Below, piece by piece: positions 14,486-22,019 of a stretch of 27,171 nucleotides of DNA (the stretch's first letter is position 1; each line of letters opens with the position of its first letter). The position numbers and the translations under genes were made by a program. Source of the DNA: a virus; the IMG/VR virus record IMGVR_UViG_3300033134_000011, positions 1 through 27,171 of that record. One strand, given 5' to 3'. The notes under the pieces were generated by a model. The model saw only the letters and a program-made list of their open reading frames with translations, made no database searches and was not told the origin of the DNA.

Positions 14486-15987
14486 CAGCCGCCGCCCATC
14501 TCGGTCGCGATGAGGTCGGCCAGACGCTCGACGGCCCCGGGCAGGAGCTCCTCGAGCTGTTCGGCCTGCGTCTGCTCGCCGTGCCCGTGGCTGCAGCTCT
14601 GCACCACGACGGCGCCGGGGGCAATGTGGACGGTGACGCCATCGCCGCCGCCCGCGGAGCCCAGCGGCCGAACGCGCTCCGGGCCCTCTTCGCCGATGAG
14701 GGCGACGGTGGGGCCCATGACGTCGCCGCCGGCGGCGAGGTGGGGAAGCGGCGGGAGCGGCGCGTTCGCCTGGTTCTCGTTGACGATCTCGGAGCTCGGG
14801 ACAGCGCCACCGGCGCGCTGCAGCGCCGCGTCGCGGTCCACGTCGCGCTCCGCCTCGAGGGCCTCGCGGAAGGAGCCACCGCCGGCGAGCGTGCCCGCGA
14901 AGGCCCCGAGCTTCTCCATCGAGTGCACCGTGCCCTCGATGGCATCGACCGCCCAGCCCGCCGCGGTGACGGCCCCGTCGAAGAGCTTGACGAACGTATC
15001 CTTGTTCTCGGCGAGCTCGTGGAAGAGGCGGCCGCCGGTGGCGAGGACGCCGGCGAGCTCGCGCTCGAACTCCTTGCCGCCCGCGGTGGCGGGATTGAAG
15101 AGGTCGGCGATCTCGGACAGGTCGGTGCGGAACTCTCCGAACTCCGGCGCCGTGCCCACGCTCTCGAGCATCTCCTCCCAGCCGGTCTTGATCTTCTGGA
15201 TGGAGCCCGAGACGGTGTCCGCGTCCTTCACCGTGAGCGCCCCGAGGACCCCGTGCTCCTTCTCCTGCAGCGTGGACAGGATCGCGTTGATGCCCTCGGC
15301 CGCGGAGACCGGGGCCGTCATCAGCTTCGTCTGCAGCTCGCGGAAGTCGTGAGCCCCGAGCTTGTGCGCCATGCTCTCGACGTCGAGCCCGGAGGCCGCG
15401 AGCGTCCGCAGCTGCAGGCCCGAGAGCTCGCCGCGGTTGCCGATCTCCGTGAACATCTCCGCGATCTGGTCGAAGCTCTGGCTGCCCATCTTCGACAGGT
15501 CCGAGGCGCCGGCGAGGATGGTGGGGATCTCCACCGGCTTGAACTTCGCGTTCACGAGCTCGCGGTACGCGTCGACCGTCTGCTCGACCGGGAGCGCGGC
15601 CGCGAAGCTGAAGTGCTCGGCCGCCTCGATGGCCTCCCGCGCCTTGTCCGAGGAGCCCATCACCACCTCGAGGGCGTTCTCGGTCCGGTCGGCGAAGTCG
15701 GAGGCCTCCACCGCGGATTTGAAGAACTCCTCGCCGAGCTCGAGCGCGGTCCGGCCGAGCTCCTCGAGGGCGTCCTTCGCGAGCTCGGCCGAGAAGACCT
15801 GGCTGAAGATGCTCGAGCCGGCGGCCTCGGAGGCCTTGCCGGCCGTGCCCTGGTGCTGCTCGAGCTGCAGCAGGGCCTCGTTCGTCTGCTTCAGGGTGGC
15901 ATCGAGCTGCAGCAGGGCCTTGTCGGCGGCCGAGGTCGGGCCCGACATGCTCTCCTCGAACTTCAGCTGCCACTGCAACCCGTCCAT
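14485..15987 (-). CDS. Tail tape-measure protein (short)
   Basis: A 500-aa protein that sets tail length and is threaded through the tube. The N-terminal part is a long helical stretch ('AADKALLQLDATLKQTNEAL', 'LLQLEQHQGTAGKASEAAG'). The centre carries the tape-measure domain ('VEQTVDAYRELVNAKFKPVE', 'LAGASDLSKMGSQSFDQIAE'). The C-terminus has the tape-measure signature 'PTVALIGEEGPERVRPLG'. At roughly 1.5 angstrom per residue this predicts a tail of about 75 nm, shorter than that of Mu. It follows the frameshifted chaperone gene as expected. Confidence 0.88.
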   Translation of the reverse strand: MDGLQWQLKFEESMSGPTSAADKALLQLDATLKQTNEALLQLEQHQGTAGKASEAAGSSIFSQVFSAELAKDALEELGRTALELGEEFFKSAVEASDFADRTENALEVVMGSSDKAREAIEAAEHFSFAAALPVEQTVDAYRELVNAKFKPVEIPTILAGASDLSKMGSQSFDQIAEMFTEIGNRGELSGLQLRTLAASGLDVESMAHKLGAHDFRELQTKLMTAPVSAAEGINAILSTLQEKEHGVLGALTVKDADTVSGSIQKIKTGWEEMLESVGTAPEFGEFRTDLSEIADLFNPATAGGKEFERELAGVLATGGRLFHELAENKDTFVKLFDGAVTAAGWAVDAIEGTVHSMEKLGAFAGTLAGGGSFREALEAERDVDRDAALQRAGGAVPSSEIVNENQANAPLPPLPHLAAGGDVMGPTVALIGEEGPERVRPLGSAGGGDGVTVHIAPGAVVVQSCSHGHGEQTQAEQLEELLPGAVERLADLIATEMGGG

Positions 15988-15993
15988 GCCGCC

Positions 15994-16457
15994 TCACCGC
16001 CTCGTGAGAAAGGCCGCGAGGAGCAGTGCGCCCGCCTCGGCCTCTTCGGTGTCCTCGCCTCGAAAGAGCGCCCGGACCGCATCGGCGGCCGCCACCAGGT
16101 CGCCGCGCAGCTCCCCGAGCGCCGCTAGAGCTTTTTTGCCCGGACCTCCTTGAAGCCGCCGGCGAGCCGCCGGCACTCCATGCCAAGGTCCTCGCCCAGG
16201 GCCGGGTAGCGCTCGAGGATGGGCGCGAGCTCGGCCGCCTCCGGCAGCAGGCAGCAGTCGCGGAAGAGCTGCTCGAGCGCACCCGTGCGCTTCAGCGGAT
16301 CGGAGTCGACCGCCATGACCCGGAAGCGCTTGTACTCGCCGGACGTGGGCGGCCGGAGGATGAAGTCCAGCCCGAGCTCCACCACCTCGAACGGGTGCGC
16401 CTCGCCCGTCTTCGACTTCGCCTTTGCCTCTTCGACTTGGTCCTTCGTGAACGGCAT
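15994..16457 (-). CDS. Tail-assembly chaperone, -1 frameshift fusion product (gp41-41' type)
   Basis: If ribosomes slip back one base at A AAA AAG (16131-16137), the 110-aa protein is extended by 45 residues to give about 154 aa. The added part is helical ('ALAALGELRGDLVAAADAVR', 'EDTEEAEAGALLLAAFLTRR') and ends 6 bases before the tape-measure start. This is the same arrangement as Mu gp41/gp41' and lambda G/GT: a short and a long chaperone made in a fixed ratio, which coat the tape measure during tail assembly. The extension has no start codon of its own with a ribosome-binding site. Confidence 0.85.
16125..16457 (-). CDS. Tail-assembly chaperone, short form (Mu gp41-like)
   Basis: A 110-aa protein from ATG 16457 with a strong AGGAGGAGG site. 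It contains 'HPFEVVELGLDFILRPPTSG' followed by 'EYKRFRVMAVDSDPLKRTGA' and 'LEQLFRDCCLLPEAAELAPI', a pattern seen in short tail-chaperone proteins encoded just before the tape measure. It ends RAKKL-stop immediately after the slippery sequence. It should keep the tape measure soluble until the tube polymerises. Confidence 0.82.
   Translation of the reverse strand: MPFTKDQVEEAKAKSKTGEAHPFEVVELGLDFILRPPTSGEYKRFRVMAVDSDPLKRTGALEQLFRDCCLLPEAAELAPILERYPALGEDLGMECRRLAGGFKEVRAKKL
16131..16151 (-). promoter_or_regulatory. Programmed -1 frameshift site with Shine-Dalgarno-like stimulator
   Basis: On the minus strand, AAGGAGG (16151-16145) is followed after 7 bases by the heptamer A AAA AAG (16137-16131), in the correct phase (GCA AAA AAG). 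The stop follows one codon later (CTC TAG). A AAA AAG is the classic dnaX-type slippery heptamer, and dnaX also uses an internal Shine-Dalgarno-like element a short way upstream. A small GCTC-GGG-GAGC hairpin downstream may help. In this GC-rich gene a run of six A is exceptional. Confidence 0.87.
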
Positions 16458-16478
16458 GGCCTCCTCCTGAAGAAGCCC

Positions 16479-16495
16479 GCGCGGTCACGCCGCGC
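16479..16495 (-). other. Stem-loop between tube and chaperone genes
   Basis: GCGCGG (16479-16484) pairs with CCGCGC (16490-16495) around loop TCACG. It lies in the 43-bp gap after the tube stop. No U-tract follows, so it is not a typical terminator; it could protect the 3' end of the abundant tube message. Confidence 0.5.
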
Positions 16496-16500
16496 GACGT

Positions 16501-17004
16501 TTACGGCAGGAAGACCCCGCCGGTGCCAGCGAAGAACGGGTACTGGCCGTTCTTCACGAGATAGAGAGGATCGAGGTCCTGCTTGACCGTCAGGACGCCC
16601 TCCTCGTTCTTGTACGAGTGGCCGCCCTTCGTGAGCCGGCAGCCGCGAATCAGGTCCGTGAGGACGGGCTGCAGCGCGTCGGCGTATTGCAGCTGGATGT
16701 CGAAGGCGACCTCCTTGTAGCCGAGGCCCTGGGCCGCCCCGAGCTGGCCGAGCGCAGCCACCAGGTTCGCGTGCTCGACGAACGGCAGCGTGATGGAGGC
16801 TGTCGCCTCGTACTTGCCGCGGGTGCGGCCGATCGTCTGCGGCGACTTGCCCTTCAGCTTCCCGGGCGTGAGGGTGTCGTCGTAGTCCACGGACTGCAGC
16901 GCGATCTGGATGCCCAGCGGGAGCTTGAGGAAGCTCAGCTCGATGGAGCTGAAGGAATACCGGTGCCCGTTGATGTCCGGGTAGCTGGGCTGGACGATCG
17001 ACAT
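16501..17004 (-). CDS. Tail tube protein, Mu gpM-like
   Basis: A 167-aa protein located directly after the sheath gene. It shows strand-rich stretches typical of tube proteins ('INGHRYSFSSIELSFLKLPL', 'YDDTLTPGKLKGKSPQTIG', 'GYKEVAFDIQLQYADAL'). Hexameric rings of it form the inner tube through which DNA passes. 'LTDLIRGCRLTKGGHSYKNE' near the C-terminus is the loop region usually seen in this group. It starts 12 bp after the sheath stop. Confidence 0.85.
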   Translation of the reverse strand: MSIVQPSYPDINGHRYSFSSIELSFLKLPLGIQIALQSVDYDDTLTPGKLKGKSPQTIGRTRGKYEATASITLPFVEHANLVAALGQLGAAQGLGYKEVAFDIQLQYADALQPVLTDLIRGCRLTKGGHSYKNEEGVLTVKQDLDPLYLVKNGQYPFFAGTGGVFLP

Positions 17005-17016
17005 CGGTGCCTCCGC

Positions 17017-18777
17017 TTACGCCGCCTGGGGCAGCGCGAGAGCCGGGTTGATGAAGCCGATCGTGGCGTCGATCTGCTTCGCGTAGCCCAGCGGGGTGAT
17101 GCCGATGGTGACGGCGAGCGTCGAGGTCGACAGGATGTTCTGGGTCCGGCTCACCTGCACCGAGACCGCGCTCGCCTGCCCGACCTGGGTGGTGACCGCG
17201 GCGATGGCCGCCTGCACCGTGTTCTCGATCGTCCGCGCGTCCTGCTCGTAGATCGTCCCGTCGGCGTTCACCCGGACACTCGAGTTGAGGAACTGCAGGA
17301 GCGCCGTCAGGCCCGCGTTGCAGGCCGCGTCCATCACCCGTCCGTACTGCCAGTACTGGAAGTCGGACGTGGACGAGGCCATCAGCCGGCCGTTCGTGAG
17401 GTAGTAGCCGGCCTTGCCGCGGACGCTGCGCATCGTGGTGAAGCCGTACGCATCGAGGTTCGGCGTCGCCGCCTCGTCGCGCAGGATGTCCGCCACGCCG
17501 GCGCAGGAGCCGCTGGCGATGCGCCCGAGGTCCTCGCCGATGGGGACCACTGCCGAGCGCGCGGTCGCCGCCCAGGCGACGCTGCGCTGGACCTCGTTGC
17601 CCGAGAGCGGCGACACGATGTTCGCGTCGCCGGCGGCGACCATCACGCGGTCGGAGGTGAAGCTCGCGAAGGCCGTCTGCAGCGCGGTGTCGATGCTCGC
17701 GGCCGCGGTGTCGGGCGGGCACTCGATGATGGCCCGCGCGTAGCGCCCGGCGGACGCCCAGGAGGTCATCGCCGTGTCGACCGTGGAGGCCAGCGTGGCC
17801 GCGGCCGAGGGCGTCGAGGGCCGGCCGATGAAGTGGATCCAGCCCCAGACGAGGTTGCTCCCCACGATCCCGTTGCAGACGTTCGTCACGTCGGTCGTCG
17901 TGTATGCCGGCGCCGTGGTCGTGAACGAGTAGCGGTCGCCCGGCTGGAAGGCCGTGCCGCTGCCCGCGCCGCCGGTCGCGGCGAAGGTCACCTGGACGCC
18001 GCCCCCGAGCACCACCGGGCCGCCACCCGAGGGGATGAGCTGCGTCGACGAGAAGGTGAGCCCCCCGTCCATCGAGAACTGGTAGGTGCCGACCCCGAGC
18101 GTGCCCTGGGCCTGGATGACGATGACGACCGAGAAGGAATCGACGGGGACCGACCCCGTGGTCGCGATCGCGCCGGCGCCCTGGGCGGCGCCGGTGGCCC
18201 CGACCTGGGAGACCGAGGAGACCGAGCCGGTGGCCGTGGTGATGGGGACCACGTAGCTCCACCCGGCCGTCGAGCTGACGGAGGCGAAGTTGATGGTGAG
18301 CCCGGTCCCGGGGATGGCGAAGGTCGCCCCCGTGACCTGGGGGGCCGAGAACGTCTTGCCGCCATCGAGCGAGTAGGTGAACGTCGACGTGCCGCGCGCG
18401 CCGCTGCCGGCGATGTTGACGATGGGGCCCGAGCTGCCGCCGCTGGTCGGGTTGCCGTAGGGCGACATGGGCGCCCCGGTGATGGTCAGGTCGCTGTTGG
18501 CGCCGCCGCCGCTCGCGGTCGTCGAGCCCATCGAGCCGTCGTAGATGCGCGTGCAGAGCACCTCGGTCGCGCCCGTGGCGAGCACCAGCGCGGCCGCCTC
18601 GACCAGGGGGCCGCTCACGTACTCGGCGACCAGGCTGACGGTGTCGCCGATGGCCTGGACGACGCCGCCGGGCCCCGAGCTGGCCCAGCCGGCCTCGTTG
18701 GCGATGTTGCCGCCGCCCGGCTGGACGATGCCGAGACCGCCGTCCTCGATGGTGATTGCAACGCTGGGGATCGACAC
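17017..18777 (-). CDS. Contractile tail sheath, Mu gpL-like, with two inserted beta domains
   Basis: A 586-aa sheath protein. The N-terminus ('SIPSVAITIEDGGLGIVQPG') and the C-terminal half ('ASAGRYARAIIECPPDTAAA', 'DRVMVAAGDANIVSP', 'FQYWQYGRVMDAACNAGLTA', then 'TIENTVQAAIAAVTTQVGQA') match Mu gpL-type sheaths. Residues about 115-180 and 205-290 are two related beta domains ('GTSTFTYSLDGGKTFS', 'GVGTYQFSMDGGLTFSS') that account for the extra length over Mu gpL (about 495 aa). They probably decorate the outer surface of the sheath. The same domain type occurs twice in baseplate J. Confidence 0.9.
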   Translation of the reverse strand: MSIPSVAITIEDGGLGIVQPGGGNIANEAGWASSGPGGVVQAIGDTVSLVAEYVSGPLVEAAALVLATGATEVLCTRIYDGSMGSTTASGGGANSDLTITGAPMSPYGNPTSGGSSGPIVNIAGSGARGTSTFTYSLDGGKTFSAPQVTGATFAIPGTGLTINFASVSSTAGWSYVVPITTATGSVSSVSQVGATGAAQGAGAIATTGSVPVDSFSVVIVIQAQGTLGVGTYQFSMDGGLTFSSTQLIPSGGGPVVLGGGVQVTFAATGGAGSGTAFQPGDRYSFTTTAPAYTTTDVTNVCNGIVGSNLVWGWIHFIGRPSTPSAAATLASTVDTAMTSWASAGRYARAIIECPPDTAAASIDTALQTAFASFTSDRVMVAAGDANIVSPLSGNEVQRSVAWAATARSAVVPIGEDLGRIASGSCAGVADILRDEAATPNLDAYGFTTMRSVRGKAGYYLTNGRLMASSTSDFQYWQYGRVMDAACNAGLTALLQFLNSSVRVNADGTIYEQDARTIENTVQAAIAAVTTQVGQASAVSVQVSRTQNILSTSTLAVTIGITPLGYAKQIDATIGFINPALALPQAA

Positions 18778-18786
18778 GGCGGCCTC

Positions 18787-19080
18787 CTACCCGATGCGAA
18801 CGTTGCCCGCGGCCTCGATGGCCTCGATGAACTCGTCGTGCTCGACCTCGGCGTGGTCCGGCCACGCCTTTGCCGCCTTGGCCGCCCAGTACTTCCAGGG
18901 CTCGACCCCGAGCTCGTTGGCGAGGTGCTCGATGGTGTGCTTGCCGCCGTTCGCGGCCGCGTTGGCCTCCTCGAGCTTCTCGTCGGGCTTCGGCGGGAGC
19001 TGCCGCGGCCCGAGGGGCTTGTTCGCCTTGTCGAGGAGCGTCAGGCGGGGGCGGCGACGCGGCTGGTTCGGGGTGGCCAT
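18787..19080 (-). CDS. Small protein of unknown function before the sheath (Mu gp38 position)
   Basis: A 97-aa protein with a basic, Pro-rich start ('NQPRRRPRLTLLDKANKPLG') and an acidic helical second half ('HTIEHLANELGVEPWKYWAA', 'HDEFIEAIEAAGNVRIG'). In Mu the small gp38 (DUF2635 type) sits here, but this sequence lacks the expected DUF2635 pattern. It is probably a real gene, since it keeps operon spacing (9 bp on each side). Its function is unknown. Confidence 0.65.
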   Translation of the reverse strand: MATPNQPRRRPRLTLLDKANKPLGPRQLPPKPDEKLEEANAAANGGKHTIEHLANELGVEPWKYWAAKAAKAWPDHAEVEHDEFIEAIEAAGNVRIG

Positions 19081-19089
19081 CGGCGTCTC

Positions 19090-19617
19090 CTACGCGGGCG
19101 GGACTGGGAACTGGGGGTCCAGCTCGAGGGTGATCTGCTCGGTCTCGATGACCGCGGTCTGGGGCAGCGCGCGCACCACGGGCGTCGCGAGCTCGACCGC
19201 GAGCACGTAGTACCGGCCGTACGCGGTAAGCTCGCCGCCCTCCCCGGTATCCGGGGGCACCCAGGAGCCTGCCAGGATGCGGTAGTTCCCGCCGAGGACG
19301 GTGTCCTGCAGCGACTGCACCAGGGTCGCGATGATGGCCTCGACGTCGTCCGTGTTGTCGATGCCGCTGGCCTCTTCGCCGGGCTTGCCCCAGATGTGGA
19401 ACTCGACGCCGGTCCAGCGCTGCCGCAGCGTCCGCTGCGTCGTCGACGGCTGCGCCTGGGCGATGGTCGGGCCCTCGTAGCGGTCCTTCCCCGGGACCAC
19501 GACGATCTGGTGGCCGCCGGTCTCGTTGCTGATGTTCTCCTCGCCGAAGAGCATCGTGAGCTCGCCGTCGAGCTCCGTGACGTTCTGCTGCAGGTCCGAG
19601 AGGATCGCCGAGAGCAT
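19090..19617 (-). CDS. Tail protein, Mu gp37-like (DUF1834 type)
   Basis: A 175-aa protein. 'EFHIWGKPGEEASGIDNTDD' and 'YGRYYVLAVELATPVVRALP' correspond to the strand pattern of gp37/tail-terminator-like proteins, which cap the tail tube for joining to the head. It follows the gpG-like gene and precedes the small gp38-position gene, as expected in Mu-like phages. The start overlaps the preceding stop by 1 base (TGATG). Confidence 0.7.
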   Translation of the reverse strand: MLSAILSDLQQNVTELDGELTMLFGEENISNETGGHQIVVVPGKDRYEGPTIAQAQPSTTQRTLRQRWTGVEFHIWGKPGEEASGIDNTDDVEAIIATLVQSLQDTVLGGNYRILAGSWVPPDTGEGGELTAYGRYYVLAVELATPVVRALPQTAVIETEQITLELDPQFPVPPA

Positions 19618-20075
19618 CAGAGCGCCCCCGTCCCCGCGAAGGTCTCGCGCAGGGCCTTCTCGCTCTCGCGCCGGAAGGCCGTCGCCCAGAGCTGCCCGAG
19701 CTCGCCCTGGGGCACCATGCGGCGCGGCACCAGGCCGCGGCGCGTGCCGTCGTTGAAGAAGAGGCTATACCCGCGGCCGTTCCCCAGGCGGAACCCGGAC
19801 GCATCGGCGCGGGTGTAGAAGCCGTTGCGCATGGCGCCGGTGTTGACGCCGATGCGGTCGCCGCGCTTCTTCGGTCCCTGGCGGCGGCGCTGGGCCTTCA
19901 GCGGCGCCCAGGCGTGACCGTAGGGGTCCTCCTGCTTGCGGAAGCCATCGGCCACGAGCTTCAGCGCCTCGCGGCCCAGGCGCGCGGCGAGCTGCGCCCG
20001 GAAGCTCGGGCTGCCGGCGTGCCGGAGCGAGGAGCGGAGCTGCTCGAGCTTCTGGAAGTCGCCGACGATGGCCAT
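19617..20075 (-). CDS. Virion morphogenesis protein, Mu gpG / P2 gpS type
   Basis: A 152-aa basic protein with the family pattern: helical start, 'FRKQEDPYGHAWAPLKAQRR', then 'RIGVNTGAMRNGFYTRADAS' and 'YSLFFNDGTRRGLVPRRMVP'. Such proteins act in head-tail joining or tail completion. ATG 20075 is chosen because TGATG couples it to the preceding gene; GTG one codon earlier is an alternative. In Mu this gene lies before the protease; here it has moved to the gp36-gp37 junction, a variation seen in FluMu-like relatives. Confidence 0.82.
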   Translation of the reverse strand: MAIVGDFQKLEQLRSSLRHAGSPSFRAQLAARLGREALKLVADGFRKQEDPYGHAWAPLKAQRRRQGPKKRGDRIGVNTGAMRNGFYTRADASGFRLGNGRGYSLFFNDGTRRGLVPRRMVPQGELGQLWATAFRRESEKALRETFAGTGAL

Positions 20076-20521
20076 CACCAGCCCCGCGTCTGGCCGTCGC
20101 TGGCCGTCTGCCGGCGGTTCTGCGGCGACCTCGAGGAGAAGGAGAAGCCGGACGCGCCCTCGTTGGCGGTCTTCTGGTTGACCGAGCTGTCGACGATGCC
20201 CGCGGGGTGCACCTCGTTGCGGCCGATGGCCTTCAGCCATTCCATCCAGCGGTCGTAGTCTTCCTTGATCTGCGGGTTCGCCTTGGGGTTCCACCCGCGC
20301 TGGCGCAGGCATTTGTAGACGGCAAGGGCGCAGTTGCACTCGGTGACGTCCGTCTGCCAGGAGACGAGCGGCACCGTGAACTGCGTCTTGAGGTAGCCCT
20401 CCATCTCGTCGGCGGCGCGCTGCAGCGCGACCTGCTGGACGGTCGTCGACACCGCGGCCAACGCCGCAGCGTTGACCGAGTTGCCGAGGTCCGTCAGTGT
20501 CGCGTAGGGCGTCGCCGGCAT
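20075..20521 (-). CDS. Head-tail connector, Mu gp36-like (DUF1320 type)
   Basis: A 148-aa protein beginning 'MPATPYATLTDLG' and containing 'VALQRAADEMEGYLKTQFTV' and 'NCALAVYKCLRQRGWNPKAN', the standard DUF1320 pattern of a helical connector that docks on the portal. 'IKEDYDRWMEWLKAIG' follows. The C-terminal 40 residues are Ser/Gln/Arg-rich and probably disordered. It starts 3 bp after the gp35-like stop. Confidence 0.85.
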   Translation of the reverse strand: MPATPYATLTDLGNSVNAAALAAVSTTVQQVALQRAADEMEGYLKTQFTVPLVSWQTDVTECNCALAVYKCLRQRGWNPKANPQIKEDYDRWMEWLKAIGRNEVHPAGIVDSSVNQKTANEGASGFSFSSRSPQNRRQTASDGQTRGW

Positions 20522-20524
20522 GGG

Positions 20525-20875
20525 TTACTCGGCGGGCTTGCCCTTCCCCGCGGCCGCCGCCTTGTCGTCGCCGGCGGGCTTGCCCTTCCCCGCGGCCGCC
20601 TTGCGCAGCTCGCGCGCCTCGGCCTCGAGGTCCTCGGGGCTCTTGAGCATCTCGACGACCAGGTGCGGGTCGGCCTGCAGGATGGACAGCTGCGAGCGCA
20701 GCTTGTGCACCTGGTTGCCGAACTCGTCTTCCTTCATCAGGTGCTCGGCCGTCACCTCGAGCTCGACCGGCTGCCCGTGAGGGAAGAAGACACCGGGCTT
20801 CTTGTGGGTGCCGAGCGCGTGCTTCCCCGCGCGCCCCGGGGTCCGCGCCGTCACCTTGACCTTCACCGTCTTCAT
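20525..20875 (-). CDS. Small head-region protein, Mu gp35-like position
   Basis: A 116-aa protein from ATG 20875, with AGGAGGAAG upstream. The first half is strand-rich ('MKTVKVKVTARTPGRAGKHA', 'GVFFPHGQPVELEVTAEHL'), and the second half is helical ('LRSQLSILQADPHLVVEML') with a Lys/Ala/Gly tail made by a duplicated segment. Position right after the capsid gene matches Mu gp35. Function unknown. Confidence 0.7.
   Translation of the reverse strand: MKTVKVKVTARTPGRAGKHALGTHKKPGVFFPHGQPVELEVTAEHLMKEDEFGNQVHKLRSQLSILQADPHLVVEMLKSPEDLEAEARELRKAAAGKGKPAGDDKAAAAGKGKPAE
20530..20600 (-). repeat. 29-bp direct repeat in the gp35-like gene
   Basis: Identical 29-bp copies lie at 20530-20558 and 20572-20600, offset by 42 bp (14 codons, in frame). 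They encode the duplicated tail words 'AAAGKGKPA' of the gp35-like protein. The likely origin is replication slippage; the copies are perfect, so the duplication may be recent. Confidence 0.9.
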
Positions 20876-20895
20876 CGCCGCTTCCTCCTGTAAGT

Positions 20896-20958
20896 GGGCT
20901 CCGTCGCCGGTGGGCACGGGCCAGGAGGAGAATCCCGCGCCTCCCGGTCCCGGAGCCC
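20896..20958 (-). other. Inverted repeat between capsid and gp35-like genes
   Basis: GGGCTCCG (20896-20903) and CGGAGCCC (20951-20958) can form an 8-bp stem, and inside it GGAGG/CCTCC segments can pair further. The element fills most of the 88-bp gap after the capsid stop. It is followed by the next gene's ribosome-binding site and not by a U-tract, so it is more likely an RNA-processing or stability element than a terminator. Confidence 0.5.
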
Positions 20959-20963
20959 GTGGG

Positions 20964-21959
20964 CTAGTGGTTCGCCGCCTTCGCCGCGAGGAACCACAGC
21001 GAGTAGCCGGCGGAGCCGATGAGATCGACGCCGTAGCGGAACTTCTTCCGCTCCCAGACGTTCGGGTCGGTGGGCTTGTCGAGGGGGACGAACTCCGGCG
21101 CCTTGACGGTCGTGACCGCGAACGGCTTCACGGGCTTGGACGTGCAGAGCACGTACCAGGTGTCGTCGGCGCCGGCGAGCTGTGGGATCATCAGGGGCTT
21201 CACGGCCCCCTTCAGCATCGGGATGACGTTCTCCGACGCGCCGGTCGCCGCGTTGGCGCCGACGGCCTGCGCCACCAGCGTCGCGTTGGCGATGGTGTAG
21301 GCCGTCACCTCGAGCGCGGGCGGAACGGCCAGCGTATCGGGGATGATCCCCATCGGGCGGTTGTCCTCGCCCTTGTACGCTGCCATCGCCGGCCGGACGG
21401 TCGAACCGTAGTTCGCGCCGTTCAGCGGCAGGTCGCCCGACGTCGTCGAGTTGAAGAGGTTCGACTGCGTCGCGAGGGCCGTGTTGTTGATGTCGATGGG
21501 GTGCGACCCGTAGAAGAACGGGTTCCCGTCGAAGCCCTCGGGGTTGATGACAGCGCCGGTGTCGAGCGTCTGCGGCGTGGAGCTGTCGCCGTAGGTCATC
21601 AGGCCGTAGACCAGGTCGTCGGCCCACACCTTCGCCTGCTCGCCCAGGAGGTCCACGCCCTGGATGTAGAGCCCGAGCTGGTCGAAGATGATATCGTTGC
21701 GGTCGATCTCGATGGTGAGCTCGAAGTCCTGGTTCGTGATGGCGTACTCACGAGCCGCGAGGTTGTTGAGGGTGCGCTCCCCCGTCCAGAGCCGCATGCG
21801 GGGGATCTTCCCGATCCAGCCCATCTTCGTGATCTTGGTCTTGCTCGGGACCGAGGTGGCCACCTTGGCCGACCAGGGCTCGGCGTTCTGGTACGCCGCC
21901 TGGTATCGGAGCTCGAGCCCGACCCAGATCTCGTTGAGCGTGGCAAGCGTCAGGTCCAT
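20964..21959 (-). CDS. Major capsid protein, Mu gpT-like
   Basis: A 331-aa protein. The gpT pattern is clear: 'ATLNEIWVGLELRYQAAYQN', 'MRLWTGERTLNNLAAREYAI', 'FELTIEIDRNDIIFDQLGLY', and the later 'YGSHPIDINNTALATQSNLF' and 'KFRYGVDLIGSAGYSLWFLA'. It forms the icosahedral shell (HK97-like fold is known for the family). The length is normal. AAGGAG lies upstream of ATG 21959. Both flanking gaps hold stem-loops, in line with a need for very high expression. Confidence 0.93.
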   Translation of the reverse strand: MDLTLATLNEIWVGLELRYQAAYQNAEPWSAKVATSVPSKTKITKMGWIGKIPRMRLWTGERTLNNLAAREYAITNQDFELTIEIDRNDIIFDQLGLYIQGVDLLGEQAKVWADDLVYGLMTYGDSSTPQTLDTGAVINPEGFDGNPFFYGSHPIDINNTALATQSNLFNSTTSGDLPLNGANYGSTVRPAMAAYKGEDNRPMGIIPDTLAVPPALEVTAYTIANATLVAQAVGANAATGASENVIPMLKGAVKPLMIPQLAGADDTWYVLCTSKPVKPFAVTTVKAPEFVPLDKPTDPNVWERKKFRYGVDLIGSAGYSLWFLAAKAANH

Positions 21960-21978
21960 GTGCTTCGGCTCCTTGCGT

Positions 21979-21994
21979 GCCGGGTAGCCCCGGC
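21979..21994 (-). other. Small stem-loop upstream of the capsid gene
   Basis: GCCGGG (21979-21984) and CCCGGC (21989-21994) form a 6-bp GC stem with a 4-base loop in the 60-bp gap between decoration and capsid genes. It is followed by the capsid ribosome-binding site and not by U-residues. A possible role is mRNA processing or 5' end protection. Confidence 0.45.
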
Positions 21995-22019
21995 GGGGAA
22001 GAGTTGCGCCTCCTGGCTG

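Noticed and set aside
7026-18777. Sheath and baseplate J are both exactly 586 aa
   Set aside because: Coincidence. The proteins align only in the inserted beta domains and not overall.
16292-19804. Open minus-strand frame of 1170 codons covering sheath, tube and other genes
   Set aside because: It is Arg/Gly/Ala/His-rich nonsense produced by GC-rich codons of the true genes in another frame. It crosses several coupled genes with clear family motifs.
16618-19818. Open plus-strand frame of 1066 codons
   Set aside because: Antisense shadow of the tail genes, with Arg/Ala/Asp/Gly-rich composition, no recognisable domain and no ribosome-binding context.
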